From positions 1 through 64,000 of the forward strand of contig CAJINA010000075.1 of the NCBI GenBank assembly GCA_905176665.1: a DNA stretch of 64,000 nucleotides. Reading direction: 5' to 3'. Source of the stretch: Olavius algarvensis Delta 4 endosymbiont. GTDB taxonomy: Bacteria; Desulfobacterota; Desulfobacteria; Desulfobacterales; CAJINA01. The translations under genes and the position numbers were made by a program. Below, piece by piece: positions 9,722 to 19,823 of this stretch (the first letter of the stretch is position 1; each line of letters starts with the position of its first letter). The notes below the pieces were generated by a model. The model worked only from the letters and a program-made list of their open reading frames with translations, did not search any database and was not told the DNA's origin.

Positions 9722-9901
9722 CTTTTTCGTTCAGGACTTGCGCATGTCTATGCCCCGGGCTTGACCTCTTTGTTGCACGGCTCTATACTGGAACCATCTT
9801 AAAACCATCTTTTATTAGGCAGGTGCTTAGAGCGAAAAGAGAACGGGTATAACCTTTCTGAAAATCCGGGGGTCGGCAAATCCTGGTAGCCGGAGGAAGT
9901 T

Positions 9902-10345
9902 ATGGAAAAACGACTCGGTCAAGAATTGAGCAGCCTGTTCGGGCTGCTGTTGTTCGGTTTAGTCATTTTCTTCGGTTTATATCATTTCATGCAGCGGTTT
10001 GCCACCGAACCTTCGGTTCATAGCCTGATGGGCAGCAATAGTCGTCCCGATGCCTTTTACAACGAAACCCCGCCTTCTGAGCCGGCCCGCGGCCGGTATG
10101 TGTTGCATCTCAATGAGAGCCTGACCGTCGGCAAGGCAAGTCTCACTTACCGCGGTCTGACGGAACGCTCTTATTTTCTGGTCGACGTCATCATCCCCGA
10201 ATTGGATCCGCGAAGACCTTATAAATACAGTTTTACCATCGATACCGCCGAGCAGGGTTTCCGCCTGGCCGGGCACGACTTCAAACTTGATTCAATTGGA
10301 GCAGACTACGTCCGACTGGTGCGGGAGATGCCGCCATCCGAATGA
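9902..10345 (+). CDS. Membrane-anchored hypothetical protein
   Basis: A protein of 147 residues with one N-terminal membrane helix (about 13-33) and then an extracytoplasmic domain of about 100 residues with a beta-rich pattern (RYVLHLNESLTVG, YFLVDVIIPELD). GGAGG lies about 5 nt before the ATG. Its stop overlaps the start of the TatD gene by the ATGA arrangement, so the two are co-translated. I recognise no family. Confidence 0.7.
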   Translation: MEKRLGQELSSLFGLLLFGLVIFFGLYHFMQRFATEPSVHSLMGSNSRPDAFYNETPPSEPARGRYVLHLNESLTVGKASLTYRGLTERSYFLVDVIIPELDPRRPYKYSFTIDTAEQGFRLAGHDFKLDSIGADYVRLVREMPPSE

Positions 10346-11103
10346 AAGCCCCGCTTGTCGATACCCACGCCCATCTGTGTGATCCGGCCTTCCATTTAGA
10401 TCTGCCGGCAGTCTGCCGACGGGCAGCCGATGTCGGGGTCGCGGCCATTATTGCTGTCGGCGAAGATCTGCTGGATGCCGGCCGGAATCTGGATCTTGCC
10501 GCCCAATATCCAACGATCAAGCCGGCCGCCGGGCTTTATCCCGCGCACCTGGATCTGGAGGCGGCCGCCGAGATGGTTACATTTATACGGCGGAATCAGG
10601 GCCGCCTGTGTGCGATCGGTGAAGTCGGGCTGGATTTCTGGGCGGTCAAAGACCCGGCCGGCAAAGAGCTGCAGCAGGAGATATTCAATACGTTCATTCA
10701 GCTTGCGAATGAACTGGACCTGCCGCTTAATGTCCATTCGCGCTCGGCCGGCCGCCAGACCATCGCCCTGCTGCAAGCGCTTGACGCGCGCAAAGTCCAA
10801 TTGCATGCTTTCGACGGAAAATTTTCAACTGCCCAACTGGCCATCGAGGCCGGATACTTCTTTTCCATGCCGCCTTCTGTCTTGCGCTCGCGCCAGAAGC
10901 AAAAACTTCTCAAGCACTTACCCCTGGATTGCCTGCTGGTTGAATCCGACAGTCCTGTGTTGGGACCGGATCCCGGGCAGCGTAATGAACCCTCCAACCT
11001 GGTGGTTGCCGCAAAAGCGATTGCCGAGATTAAAGGGGTGTCGTTAGAAGCGGTAACCGACCATCTGTTTGTGAATACCGGCCGGCTGTACGGCCCGCTG
11101 TGA
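10342..11103 (+). CDS. TatD family metal-dependent hydrolase
   Basis: A protein of 253 residues, the usual TatD/YcfH size, with an amidohydrolase-type TIM barrel. Metal-ligand motifs are visible: DTHAHLCDP at the N-terminus, AIGEVGLD near residue 93, LNVHSR near 130, LHAFDG near 155, and LLVESDSPVLGP near 198. Characterised relatives are metal-dependent 3'-5' exonucleases or deoxyribonucleases. The start overlaps the upstream membrane protein gene by 4 nt. No signal peptide, so it is cytoplasmic. Confidence 0.92.
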   Translation: MKAPLVDTHAHLCDPAFHLDLPAVCRRAADVGVAAIIAVGEDLLDAGRNLDLAAQYPTIKPAAGLYPAHLDLEAAAEMVTFIRRNQGRLCAIGEVGLDFWAVKDPAGKELQQEIFNTFIQLANELDLPLNVHSRSAGRQTIALLQALDARKVQLHAFDGKFSTAQLAIEAGYFFSMPPSVLRSRQKQKLLKHLPLDCLLVESDSPVLGPDPGQRNEPSNLVVAAKAIAEIKGVSLEAVTDHLFVNTGRLYGPL

Positions 11104-11340
11104 TGTGTTGTTGCTACAATGGATTTCTGGATTGATCGCTGTATTGATCTGTGAATTGATTCGAGGTGCCGGATCGGTTTCTTCCGTGCTCGCCAATCAC
11201 GGAACCGGCCCGCCATCCAGCCGGTGTTCGCGCAACTGGCGGATACCAAAAATCTGATTGAATAACGATAGGTTGACCAGAAAGAGGGCACATGTTAACA
11301 CATCCAGATCCAACTTACCCGGGACAGGAAGAACCCAACG

Positions 11341-11817
11341 ATGACGCTTTTGCAGGACGCTTACCAGCTCTATGATGGTGAAAATACGCGTCTGGCCCGC
11401 AGACGGGCCTTTCAGAACACAGTGGTAATAGAGCTGAATGAGAATCTGGCCTTTTTACGGGAGGCTCTGCGCGAAGGCGTTACCGGTCCGGCAATCGTGG
11501 CCCAACTCGATGATGCCGAATACCGCAAAGCGATCAGTGAGGGGTTTGATCTGAATACCATCCAGGCGGATGTATTGCAGGTGACCACATATGCCGGGGC
11601 CCGGGAGTTTGACGTTTACAAAAATTGGGACACGGATCGTTTGATTCAAAATGTATATGCCCGCATTACAACGTTGAAAAAACTCGGGGCGGCCGATCCC
11701 AGGATAGATTTAACCCGGAGGCTGCAGTCGTTGTTTAAATATGTGATGGTGGTGGTGGCCCACATTGCTGGTATTCGACTGGTGCGCAAGACAGCCCAAC
11801 GGCGTCCAGGGACCTGA
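11341..11817 (+). CDS. Hypothetical protein, 158 residues
   Basis: A helix-rich protein with no signal peptide and no motif I can name. The body is acidic. A hydrophobic stretch near the C-terminus (YVMVVVAHIAGI) precedes a basic tail, which could be an amphipathic membrane contact. It is a single gene, with non-coding sequence of 240 bp upstream and 180 bp downstream. Confidence 0.6.
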   Translation: MTLLQDAYQLYDGENTRLARRRAFQNTVVIELNENLAFLREALREGVTGPAIVAQLDDAEYRKAISEGFDLNTIQADVLQVTTYAGAREFDVYKNWDTDRLIQNVYARITTLKKLGAADPRIDLTRRLQSLFKYVMVVVAHIAGIRLVRKTAQRRPGT

Positions 11818-11999
11818 TATAGGCGTATGGCCGGCTATCGCTCACCAGGCGGGACTACCGCCTATGGTAGCTAGGGACGCTACATCTACTCCAGGTAGTA
11901 GGGGCGGAGTAGGGAACGATCGGATCGCCCGGCAAGGGACCAATCGACCGGGAGCGATTGCGGTTGGATAGCCTGCCAAATTTTTTTACAGAGCAACCC

Positions 12000-13049
12000 A
12001 TGAAGAGACTTTTATACGTCGTCCTTGTGCTGGTTCTGGTGATCGCCGGATGGGTGGGCCATCTGTTATGGTCGGCCGGTCACTTCAAGACCATCGAGCC
12101 CCACTTTGCCGGATCCTGCCTGGTGGTTTCGGGGGTTACCGGCGCGGAGGACATCACCATCCACCCCCGGACGGGGATGGCCTATATTTCGGCCTGCGAT
12201 CGAAGAGCATTGCGGACCGGGCAAAACGGCCGTGGCGGTATTTTTGCTTACGACCTGACGGCCCCGCAGCCGGTTCCGGTAAAGCTGACCTCCGGTCCCG
12301 GTCCCGATTTCCAGCCCCACGGCATCAGCCTGTATATAGACGCGGAAGGTCGTGATGCCCTGTTTGTTATCAATCACTCCGGGGGAACCCACAAGGTTGA
12401 GATCTATGACGTGAAGCCTGATGGCCTGGTGCATCGTCGGACAGTCAAGGATCCGGTCCTGGTATCGCCCAACGATATCGTGGCGGTGGGCCGGGAGAGT
12501 TTCTATGCCACCAATGATCACCGGTTCACCAGCGGTTTGTTGAAAATTGTTGAGGACTATCTCAAATTGCCCCTGGCCAACGTCGTCTTTTTTAATGGCC
12601 GTGATTTTCAGGTCGCCGCCGACGGGATCGGCTACGCCAACGGCATTAACATAAGTCCGGATGGTCGTAAGTTGTATGTGGCCGCGACCACCCAGCAGAC
12701 CCTGAAAATCTTCAATCGCGACTTGAAGTCCGGGAAATTGACGCTCGCCCAAAGTATCCGGTTCGACACCGGCCTGGACAATATCGAAATCGACTCCACC
12801 GGAGCCCTGTGGATCGGGGCCCATCCCCAATTACTGAAGTTTGTGGCCCATTCAAAAGACGCCTCTAAACGATCACCATCCCAGATTTTACGGGTCACGT
12901 TAAGCCCGAACGGAGAGCCACGGACAGATGAAGTCTACCTCACCAAAGGTGCCGCGCTTTCCGGTGCGAGTGTCGGTGCCGTCTATGGGGACCGTTTGCT
13001 GATTGGCTCGGTATTTGAACCCAAGGTTCTGGATTGTCGCCTGCCGTAG
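12000..13049 (+). CDS. SMP-30/paraoxonase-like beta-propeller protein
   Basis: A protein of 349 residues. The ATG at 12000 is chosen because a signal anchor (residues 3-22) follows at once. The mature part is a six-bladed-propeller sequence of the SMP-30/gluconolactonase/arylesterase superfamily. Visible landmarks are GAEDITIHPRTGMAYIS, HGISLYID, VSPNDIVAVG and YANGINISPDGRKLYVA, which supply the Asn/Asp/Glu calcium-binding pattern of paraoxonases. It probably acts as a calcium-dependent esterase or lactonase in the periplasm, but the substrate is not predictable. It is the gene immediately before the selenobiotic locus, with its own stop and a separate promoter between them. Confidence 0.8.
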   Translation: MKRLLYVVLVLVLVIAGWVGHLLWSAGHFKTIEPHFAGSCLVVSGVTGAEDITIHPRTGMAYISACDRRALRTGQNGRGGIFAYDLTAPQPVPVKLTSGPGPDFQPHGISLYIDAEGRDALFVINHSGGTHKVEIYDVKPDGLVHRRTVKDPVLVSPNDIVAVGRESFYATNDHRFTSGLLKIVEDYLKLPLANVVFFNGRDFQVAADGIGYANGINISPDGRKLYVAATTQQTLKIFNRDLKSGKLTLAQSIRFDTGLDNIEIDSTGALWIGAHPQLLKFVAHSKDASKRSPSQILRVTLSPNGEPRTDEVYLTKGAALSGASVGAVYGDRLLIGSVFEPKVLDCRLP

Positions 13050-13101
13050 CTGATCCGATCAGGGAGCCCATTCCCTGCAGCTTGCTGCGGGGAGCGTTCA
13101 A

Positions 13102-13130
13102 TTGACACGGCTCAATCCATCTGATAGATT
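13102..13130 (+). promoter_or_regulatory. Sigma-70-type promoter of the selenobiotic locus
   Basis: TTGACA (13102-13107), a 17-bp spacer, then TAGATT (13125-13130). This gives a leader of roughly 120 nt before the peptide start codon at 13258, which has AGGAGG 5 nt upstream. Confidence 0.65.
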
Positions 13131-13257
13131 TCGGTTATACGTTTGAACCACGACAGAGAAGTACCCTCTGCGCCGCGCCAGTTGGGCGAGGTTTTGTCTG
13201 CCGATTCTCCGCCCCGGGGAATGGCCTTATATCCACCCTAATCAGCAGGAGGCCAAC

Positions 13258-13476
13258 ATGGAAGTTGATGACCTGAAAAAGATTCTGGCAGGTTTTTGCA
13301 TTGCCGGTCTGATTGCCGGGTCCACTTTCACCCTGAGCGCCTGAGCCACCGGCAAAAGCGCCTGAAGCGGCGACAAGGCCGGGGCCGGGAGCTCCGCAAG
13401 CGGGTGAAGTGGCACCAGCGGTGCCGGGGGCACCGAAGATGGCAAGAAAAAGTCCGGGAAAAGCGGCTGAGCTTGA
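13258..13476 (+). CDS. sbtA: Selenobiotic-type RiPP precursor peptide with four internal TGA (Sec) codons
   Basis: ATG at 13258 has a strong AGGAGG 5 nt upstream. The leader MEVDDLKKILAGFCIAGLIA is followed by a Gly/Ser/Ala/Lys-rich core. TGA codons occur at residues 29, 36, 50 and 71, and translation ends at a fifth TGA (codon 73), giving 72 residues. The sequence context is regular: SA-U-ATGKSA-U-SG, SG-U-SGTSG, and KSG-U-A. Composition stays constant across every TGA. A radical SAM/SPASM maturase follows at once. This matches the selenobiotic (SbtA/SbtM) class predicted by comparative genomics (Haft and Basu 2011), where Sec-containing peptides are modified by a radical SAM enzyme. The product is unknown. 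Ordinary gene callers would stop at residue 28. Confidence 0.85.
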
Positions 13477-13499
13477 TCTGACTCACGCAGGTTGCGTGA
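13359..13499 (+). promoter_or_regulatory. Serial SECIS-like hairpins in sbtA
   Basis: TGA at 13342 is followed by CGCC-TGAAGC-GGCG (13359-13372, loop from +19). TGA at 13405 is followed by GGTGCC-GGG-GGCACC (13420-13434, loop from +19). TGA at 13468 is followed by TCACGCA-GGT-TGCGTGA (13483-13499, loop from +20). All loops carry G in the first two positions, as bacterial SECIS elements require. The TGA at 13363 has only a weak G-rich hairpin. The last hairpin is not followed by a T tract, so it is not a terminator. Confidence 0.65.
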
Positions 13500-13549
13500 T
13501 CATTTGAAGGCGGCCGGAGAATAAACCCATACCAAACAAGCGTACCACC

Positions 13550-15162
13550 TTGAGTTCGACACCTGTCGATCCAATCGACTCCACATTTACCGTATGCCGG
13601 CGCACCCTTGGCAGAGACACCTGGGGCAGGGTGCGGGCGGCATTGGATGTCGATCTGCCCGGGGAGTCCTTTCCCGAAGCAATTGATACCCTGGCGGCAT
13701 CCCTGAACCTGCCCGGTTACCTGGCTGACCTGGCCCGCCTGGAGTGGGTGTGTCACCGCACCAAAACGGATGCGCACGTTCCCCCACTGTTCCGGCGGCC
13801 AAGTTGGCGGTGAATCCGACTTTAACCCTGCTGGCTGTCAAGTGGAAAAACCTGGCGGATTTCTTCGATGACCAGGCCGGTGGGAACCCACCTGACAAAG
13901 CGCCTACCCATGTCATGACCTGGCGCGACCCGCAATCCGGACAGCTTGTGTGTCGGGAAGCTCTGGAAGCAGACCTGCTGGCCCTGAAAATTGCCGTGGA
14001 GCAAATTGAGCCCCGGGAAGCGGCCCGGCTGGGGCAGGTAACGTTGGGGAACATCCAGGCGGTTGTCGATCAGGCAATAGCCCGGGGAATTCTCCTATCG
14101 CCTGATTCCCGTATTCGCCGGCCCGTAAACGCGCAAGACGCAAAGCAGCCTGAAATACAGCCGTTTCTGGCAGCCGATATCTTCACCCTGCAATGGCATG
14201 TAACCCAGGCCTGTGACCTGCATTGCAAGCACTGCTATGACCGCAGCAGCCGCGTTTCCCTGCCCCTGGAACAGGCGCGGGCAGTCCTGGACGATTTTTA
14301 CGATTTTTGCCGGCGGATGTACGTCCGCGGCCAGATCTCGCTTTCGGGCGGCAACCCTATGCTCTACCCGCACCTGGAGGAACTGTACCGGGGCGCGCAT
14401 CAACTCGGTTTCGGAATAGCCATATTGGGTAACCCTACCCCTGTCGACGAATTACGCAGACTGGTGGAGATTGTGCCCCCGCTTTTTTTCCAGATCAGCC
14501 TGGAAGGACTGGAAGCCCACAACGATTATATCCGGGGTTCGGGACATTTCAGGCGTTCACTGGCGTTTCTGGACGACCTGCGGGAGCTGGGCATCTATTC
14601 CATGGTGATGCTGACCCTGACCCGGGACAACCTTGATCAGGTGCTGCCCCTGGCTGACCTGCTCAACGGGCGGGCGGATGCCTTCAATTTCAATCGACTG
14701 GCCGCCGTGGGTGAGGGGGCCGGGCTGTTGATGCCGACCAAAAAAGAGTTTAAGACGTTCCTGCACGACTATCAAAAGGCGGCCGAGTCCAATCCGATCC
14801 TGGGATTCAAGGACAACCTGTTCAACCTGATCAACCGGGATGGCGGCGATGGGCTGATGGGCGGGTGTACCGGTTTCGGCTGCGGTGCGGCCTTCAATTT
14901 TCTATCGCTCTTGCCCGACGGGGAAGTCCACGCCTGCCGGAAGTTTCCCTCTCTGATCGGGAAGGTCCAGGAGTCAGGTCTTTACGATATCTACCATGGT
15001 AAGGAGGCGGCCCGGTACCGGGTCGGCAGCCGGGCCTGTTTTGACTGCGAGTTGAACCTGGTCTGCCGGGGATGCCTGGCCGTAGCTTACAGTCAGGGCC
15101 TGGATATTTTCGCTGAAAAAGACCCCTTTTGCGATTATATCCCGTCCTCACCAGCCGGCTAA
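13550..15162 (+). CDS. sbtM: Selenobiotic-type radical SAM/SPASM peptide maturase, with an apparent -1 frameshift
   Basis: The main frame (13744-15162) carries the radical SAM cluster motif CDLHCKHC. It also has a C-terminal SPASM-type region with GGCTGFGCG, an isolated CRKF, CFDCELNLVCRGC and a final Cys, which bind auxiliary 4Fe-4S clusters. The frame from TTG at 13550 supplies an N-terminal helical domain that runs into LARLEW and then leaves frame at the C5 run 13781-13785. Six C residues would give one protein of about 538 residues. A real lesion would remove the N-terminal domain; a homopolymer error is equally possible. It lies 73 bp after the Sec-rich peptide, its predicted substrate. 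The true start is uncertain because no good ribosome-binding site precedes 13550. Confidence 0.85.
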
Positions 15163-15186
15163 ACGAACGTGCGGGTATCAATTGAC

Positions 15187-15241
15187 AACCACTTCAAATC
15201 ACGACCGGCGGTAAGTGGTCACCGGCCTAAAGTGGTTTTTT
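15187..15241 (+). terminator. Probable terminator after the selenobiotic maturase
   Basis: AACCACTT (15187-15194) pairs with AAGTGGTT (15230-15237), enclosing a GC-rich inner region, and a short T run follows. It separates the maturase from the aspartic protease, which has its own promoter. Confidence 0.5.
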
Positions 15242-15242
15242 G

Positions 15243-15270
15243 TTGACGTTACACGCTAACCACCTATATT
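15243..15270 (+). promoter_or_regulatory. Sigma-70-type promoter for the aspartic protease
   Basis: TTGACG (15243-15248), a 16-bp spacer, TATATT (15265-15270), 38 bp before the ATG at 15308. Confidence 0.55.
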
Positions 15271-15307
15271 ATATACCGATCCTCGAATTTTAGTACAGGA
15301 TCGAACC

Positions 15308-16081
15308 ATGAACAGGCGTTCACTCATCATTACCGTGGCGGTTGTTGCCGCCGTGCATGTGGTGGCCATTACCCTCTATCTGGTCCGTACCGACCGACTG
15401 GATGCGGTCTTGACTGCCCTGACACCGGTCCATGTTGTCGACCGGATTGCGGAGAACGCCTATGCACCCCCCACCCCTATCAAGATCAATAAATTTACCC
15501 CTTCCATTGTTGCCCCGGGTTCAGCAGCCGGTGATAAAGTGGAGATCTTTTCCTGGGTAGACGAATCCGGCGTGCGGCGCTTTTCCAAATCGCGCAACGA
15601 TTTTGACGTGAGCAGCCTGTCGGTGCTCCAGGGTAAGCCGGTATACATCGGGCCCGATGAAGGGCCGCCCTCGCATGCTGGGGCCAAGGGCCGCACCGTC
15701 GAGACAAAAGTGTTCATTGAAAACGATCGGGTGGTCGTCCCGGTTAAGGTCAGCTACCAGGGGGCGGAAACAGCCATTTTAATGACCTTCGATACCGGGG
15801 CCACCCGTACCTCCCTGCAAGCGGAGATCGCCCGGTCTTTGCAAATCGACGACAGTGTGGCATCCCGCTCCCGGGTGGCCGACGGCAGCTACGTGGAGAC
15901 TTCGGAAGCGACCCTGGACTATATCCAGGTCGGGCCATTTCGGATGAAAAACCACGCCGTTGCCATTATTCCGCACCACGGCAGCGAAGAGATGAGCAAA
16001 GGTCTTTTGGGCATGAATTTTCTCAAGCACGTGGAGTACAAGATCGATTTCGAAAAGCGCCTGATCCGCTGGCGCCTTTAA
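15308..16081 (+). CDS. Retropepsin-like aspartic protease with DUF4124-like segment
   Basis: A protein of 257 residues. It has an N-terminal signal anchor (about 5-25) and then a DUF4124-like segment ([18 protein letters not shown], about 79-96). The C-terminal clan AA domain carries the catalytic [12 protein letters not shown] motif (about 158-169) and the flap/hydrophobic motif GLLGMNFL near 236. Bacterial relatives with DTGA are membrane-anchored, single-domain pepsin-like proteases acting in the periplasm, presumably as dimers. The substrate is unknown. It follows the Sec-peptide maturase but has its own promoter, so a link to peptide processing is only a guess. Confidence 0.85.
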   Translation: MNRRSLIITVAVVAAVHVVAITLYLVRTDRLDAVLTALTPVHVVDRIAENAYAPPTPIKINKFTPSIVAPGSAAGDKVEIFSWVDESGVRRFSKSRNDFDVSSLSVLQGKPVYIGPDEGPPSHAGAKGRTVETKVFIENDRVVVPVKVSYQGAETAILMTFDTGATRTSLQAEIARSLQIDDSVASRSRVADGSYVETSEATLDYIQVGPFRMKNHAVAIIPHHGSEEMSKGLLGMNFLKHVEYKIDFEKRLIRWRL

Positions 16082-16118
16082 CCCCTCTGCAGTTATTTAT
16101 TTTCAATCAGGAGAGATA

Positions 16119-16490
16119 TTGCCGATGGCGTATCAGGCGATCAATTTCAAAGAAAAATTGGACCTGTTCAGTGAGCACTGGTCTCCCAGGGTCATTGCCG
16201 AGATGAACGACTACCAGTTCAAACTGGTGAAGATCCAGGGTCAGTTTGTGTGGCACAAGCACCCGGATACCGATGAGACCTTTATAGTGCTCGCAGGCGA
16301 GATGCAGATTGTTTTCAAGGAGGAGCAGGTCGATTTGGCGGCCGGTGAGATGTTTGTCGTACCCAGAGGTGTGGAACACAAGCCACTGGCTGCGAAAGAG
16401 TGCCGGATCCTGGTGATAGAACCACGCGGTGTGGTAAATACCGGTGATGTTGGCGGAGACCTCACCGCGGAAAATGATATCTGGGTCTAA
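16119..16490 (+). CDS. Cupin domain protein
   Basis: A protein of 121-123 residues made of one cupin barrel. Metal-ligand motif 1 appears as [18 protein letters not shown] (His, His, Glu) and motif 2 as PRGVEHKP (His). Start is TTG at 16119 or ATG at 16125; AGGAG sits 5 nt before the first and 11 nt before the second, so either is possible. Single-domain cupins of this kind range from isomerases to dioxygenases, and nothing here fixes the reaction. The last 4 nt overlap the convergent RND gene. Confidence 0.85.
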   Translation: MPMAYQAINFKEKLDLFSEHWSPRVIAEMNDYQFKLVKIQGQFVWHKHPDTDETFIVLAGEMQIVFKEEQVDLAAGEMFVVPRGVEHKPLAAKECRILVIEPRGVVNTGDVGGDLTAENDIWV

Positions 16491-19400
16491 CCTCCATCGC
16501 TTTCAACGGGTAAAGCCGCAACCGAAGCTACATCGGCAAACGTATGCCGGTACAAGGCAAAATAGGTAACCGGCACTACCACCAGGGTAAAGACCGTTGA
16601 GGCCAGCAGGCCGAAAATCAGCGCCCAGGCCAGACCGGAAAAGACCGGATCCAGGGTGATGGGAAAGGCCCCAATCGCGGTAGTTGCCGCGGTCAGCAGG
16701 ATAGGCCGCATCCGAATGGCCCCGCTGCGCAAAATCGCTTCCCTGAAATCCAACCCTTCCGCCATCGCATCCTGGATAAATTCGATCAATACCAGCGAGT
16801 TGCGGATGACAATGCCGCCCAGGGCGATCATCCCGATCATGCTCGTGGCCGTGAAAAACACCGGGTTGGCAAAACCGCCCACGCTTTCAGCGGTCAGCAG
16901 GTTGAGCAGCCAGAAGCCGGGCATAATGCCCAGCAGGGTGAGGGGAATGGCCATCATGATCAACAGCGGCATGAAAAATGAACCGGTGTTGATGATCAGC
17001 AGAATGTAAATGCCCAGCATGGCCGCGGCAAAGGCAATCCCCATATCCCTGAAGACCCGGATGGTAATTTTCCATTCCCCTTCACCGGCCCACTGCACCT
17101 GCAGTCCATCCTGTATGGGATCTTTTTTCAACTTGCCCTGCATATCCAAAATGGCCTCGCCAGGGGCCCGACCGGCCATTTCGGCGGTGACGAAAACCAC
17201 CCGCTTCATGTTCTTGTGGTAGATGGTTTGTTCGGCCGGAATCAATTCCGGTTTGACCAGCTCCGCCAGGGGAATCATGGTGCCGGCGGCGGTCTTTACG
17301 GGAATCTGGGCCAGAAAAGACTCCCCGCTGCGTTTGTCCACGGGCAAAATGGCCTTTACCATCAAAGGCTGGCGTTCACCGGGCAGGTGGACGGTGGCCG
17401 GCGTGTCACCGCTGACCGCCATTCGCAGGGTCTGGTTGACGGTCTGCGTAGAGATGCCGTGCAGGGCCGCTTTTTCCTTATCCAATACAAAGTTGATCCG
17501 GGACCGGGCGGTTTCCACGGAGTCATCGATATCGACCACAAACGGTTCCTGGCGCATGATCTTTTTGATATGGTCCGCGCCGGCGGTCAACCGGCTGTAA
17601 GGCTGCTCCAGGCTGCCGTAAATCTCAGCTACCAGTGAGGACAGCACCGGCGGTCCGGGGGGGGTCTCAACGATCTTCATCGCCACGTTGTTGGCGACGG
17701 CAATTTCCTCGAGATCCTTGCGCAGCCGAAGCGTCAGGGCGTGGCTCTGTTGGGCCCGGTACTTTTTATCAGCGAGATTGACGCGGATGTCGGCCACATT
17801 GCCGGACTTGCGCAAGAAATAGTGCCGGACCATGCCGTTGAAATCCATGGGCGAAGCAAAGCCGGCATAAGAGACAAAGTTGGTGACCTCGGGAACGGTT
17901 TCCAGGTAGGCCTCAAAGCGCCGGACGACGGCGTCCGTGGTCTCCAGAGGCGTGCCGTCGGGCAGGTCCAGCACGATCTGGAATTCGTTCTTGTTGTCAA
18001 ATGGCAGCAGCTTCAGCGGGACCAGGCGTAAAAGGGCCAGGCTCATGGACACCAGCAGGAGCCCAACGACCGTCGCCAGTAGCAGGTAGCGCTTTTGGCG
18101 GGATACGAGAAACGGGCTCAACAGTTTTCGGTAGATCCGGTGTAGGCGGCTGGACTTCATTTTGGCGGCCTGTTCCTCGACAGCGGTCGTGCCCGCCGGT
18201 TGGAGCTTTCTTAACAGCAGGTGGCTGAACCAGGGTACGATGGTTAACGCGCAAAAGGTGGAGAAGATAACTGTCAGGGGGACGTTGGAAGCCATCGGGG
18301 CCATGTAGGGACCCATCATGCCGGTGATAAAAAACAGGGGCGTAAACGAAACGATAATGGCCAGCGTGGACATGATCACCGGCGGCAATACTTCGCTAAC
18401 GGCAAAAAGGGTTGCATCCACCGGTTTGCGCAGTCCCATGAGGATGTGCCGCTGGATATTGTCTACGTTGGTGATGGGGTCATCGACCACCAGCCCCAGG
18501 GAAAGGATCAAGGCAAAAAGGGTGACCCGATTGATGGTGTATCCGAAGAGCAAGTTGACGAACAGGGCCAGGGCGAAGCTGATCGGGACAGCCAGCGCCA
18601 CCACCAGGGCTTCGCGCCAGCCCAGGGCCACCGAAAGCAATATGACCACGGCGGCAATGGCGAAACCCAGGGAGCTGAGCAGTTCGTTCACCTTCTGCTG
18701 GGCGGTCTCACCATAATTGCGGGTGACCTCTATCTGGACCCCGGCCGGCATGATTTCTTTTTGCAGTTCGGCCAGGCGGGCAATCACTTCCCGGGCCACC
18801 TTAACGGCGTTGGTGCCTTTCTTCTTGGAAACAGCCAGGGTGATGGCCGGATAACGCCGGGGGGATTCCTCCAGGCCGTGGCTTGACCGGTAATGATGGG
18901 AAAAGCCGATGCGGGAGTAGGTTTGCGCTTCCTGGGGTCCGTCAATGATGACAGCGACATCCTTCCGATAAACCGGGCGATGATGCTGCACCCCGACCAC
19001 CAGTCCGGCGACATCGTTGGCCGAAGATAAAAAGGCATTTCCGGATACGGTGAACTCACGGTTGAATTTGGAAATCACACCGGCGGTGACCGATGAATCA
19101 GCCCCCCGCAGGGCCCGGCTAACCTCGGGCAGGGAGACGCCGAAGCCGGACATTCTTTCGGGCAGCAGCTCCACGCGGATCTCGCGCTGCCGTCCGCCGA
19201 ATACCCCGGTACGCGAGATATTTTCAACCTGGGCCAGGCGCGCCAGCACCTCCTCACCGATACGGTGCAATTGATAGTCGTCATGCCGGTCCGAATAGAG
19301 GGTCAGGTTGACGATGGGCACGTCGTCGATTTCAACCGGCTTGATGACCCAGCCCTGCACGATGGGGGATACCTGGTCCTGGTGCATCATGATCCGGTTG

Positions 19401-19759
19401 TGCAGTTTGACCAACGAATTCTCCCGGTCTTCACCGACATAAAACCGTACGGTGACGATAGCCATGTCCTGCCGGGACATAGAGTAGACGTATTCCACCC
19501 CGTCCACCTGCCAGAGGAGCCGCTCCAGCGGGGCGGCCACCAGGTTTTCAACCTCTTCCGGGTTGGCGCCGGGGGCCTTGACATAGATATCCGCCATGGG
19601 CACCACGATCTGGGGCTCTTCTTCCCGCGGGGTCACCAGGATGGCGGCAACCCCCAGGCACAGGGAGGTGATGATCAGAATGATGGACAGCTGGGAAGAA
19701 AGAAACCGCTGGACTATTCCGGCAATCACACCACGGGGATTTTTGGGATCGGCTGACAT
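16487..19759 (-). CDS. RND family efflux transporter permease
   Basis: A protein of 1090 residues, full length for an AcrB/HAE-type inner-membrane pump. It has the first membrane helix near 20-42, a large periplasmic domain, a helix bundle in the middle with [17 protein letters not shown] (the acidic pair in TM4 used for proton coupling), a second periplasmic domain and C-terminal helices ending near 1070. With a membrane fusion protein and a TolC it would form a tripartite drug or solvent exporter. It lies 64 bp downstream of the adaptor gene in the order TolC, adaptor, pump. The substrate is unknown. The outer-membrane partner gene is damaged. Confidence 0.95.
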   Translation of the reverse strand: MSADPKNPRGVIAGIVQRFLSSQLSIILIITSLCLGVAAILVTPREEEPQIVVPMADIYVKAPGANPEEVENLVAAPLERLLWQVDGVEYVYSMSRQDMAIVTVRFYVGEDRENSLVKLHNRIMMHQDQVSPIVQGWVIKPVEIDDVPIVNLTLYSDRHDDYQLHRIGEEVLARLAQVENISRTGVFGGRQREIRVELLPERMSGFGVSLPEVSRALRGADSSVTAGVISKFNREFTVSGNAFLSSANDVAGLVVGVQHHRPVYRKDVAVIIDGPQEAQTYSRIGFSHHYRSSHGLEESPRRYPAITLAVSKKKGTNAVKVAREVIARLAELQKEIMPAGVQIEVTRNYGETAQQKVNELLSSLGFAIAAVVILLSVALGWREALVVALAVPISFALALFVNLLFGYTINRVTLFALILSLGLVVDDPITNVDNIQRHILMGLRKPVDATLFAVSEVLPPVIMSTLAIIVSFTPLFFITGMMGPYMAPMASNVPLTVIFSTFCALTIVPWFSHLLLRKLQPAGTTAVEEQAAKMKSSRLHRIYRKLLSPFLVSRQKRYLLLATVVGLLLVSMSLALLRLVPLKLLPFDNKNEFQIVLDLPDGTPLETTDAVVRRFEAYLETVPEVTNFVSYAGFASPMDFNGMVRHYFLRKSGNVADIRVNLADKKYRAQQSHALTLRLRKDLEEIAVANNVAMKIVETPPGPPVLSSLVAEIYGSLEQPYSRLTAGADHIKKIMRQEPFVVDIDDSVETARSRINFVLDKEKAALHGISTQTVNQTLRMAVSGDTPATVHLPGERQPLMVKAILPVDKRSGESFLAQIPVKTAAGTMIPLAELVKPELIPAEQTIYHKNMKRVVFVTAEMAGRAPGEAILDMQGKLKKDPIQDGLQVQWAGEGEWKITIRVFRDMGIAFAAAMLGIYILLIINTGSFFMPLLIMMAIPLTLLGIMPGFWLLNLLTAESVGGFANPVFFTATSMIGMIALGGIVIRNSLVLIEFIQDAMAEGLDFREAILRSGAIRMRPILLTAATTAIGAFPITLDPVFSGLAWALIFGLLASTVFTLVVVPVTYFALYRHTFADVASVAALPVESDGG

Positions 19760-19823
19760 GCGCGGTACCTTATGCGATGTTGGAAGTTCTGGGTTATATG
19801 TTTGCGGCTAGCCTTTCAAAGGC

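Noticed and set aside
11820..11960. Possible tRNA or structured RNA
   Set aside because: Several GC stems are visible but no cloverleaf, T-loop GTTC motif or CCA end. No tRNA found anywhere in the window.
13483..13499. Hairpin after sbtA as a rho-independent terminator
   Set aside because: No T tract follows, and the loop position relative to TGA 13468 fits a SECIS element better.
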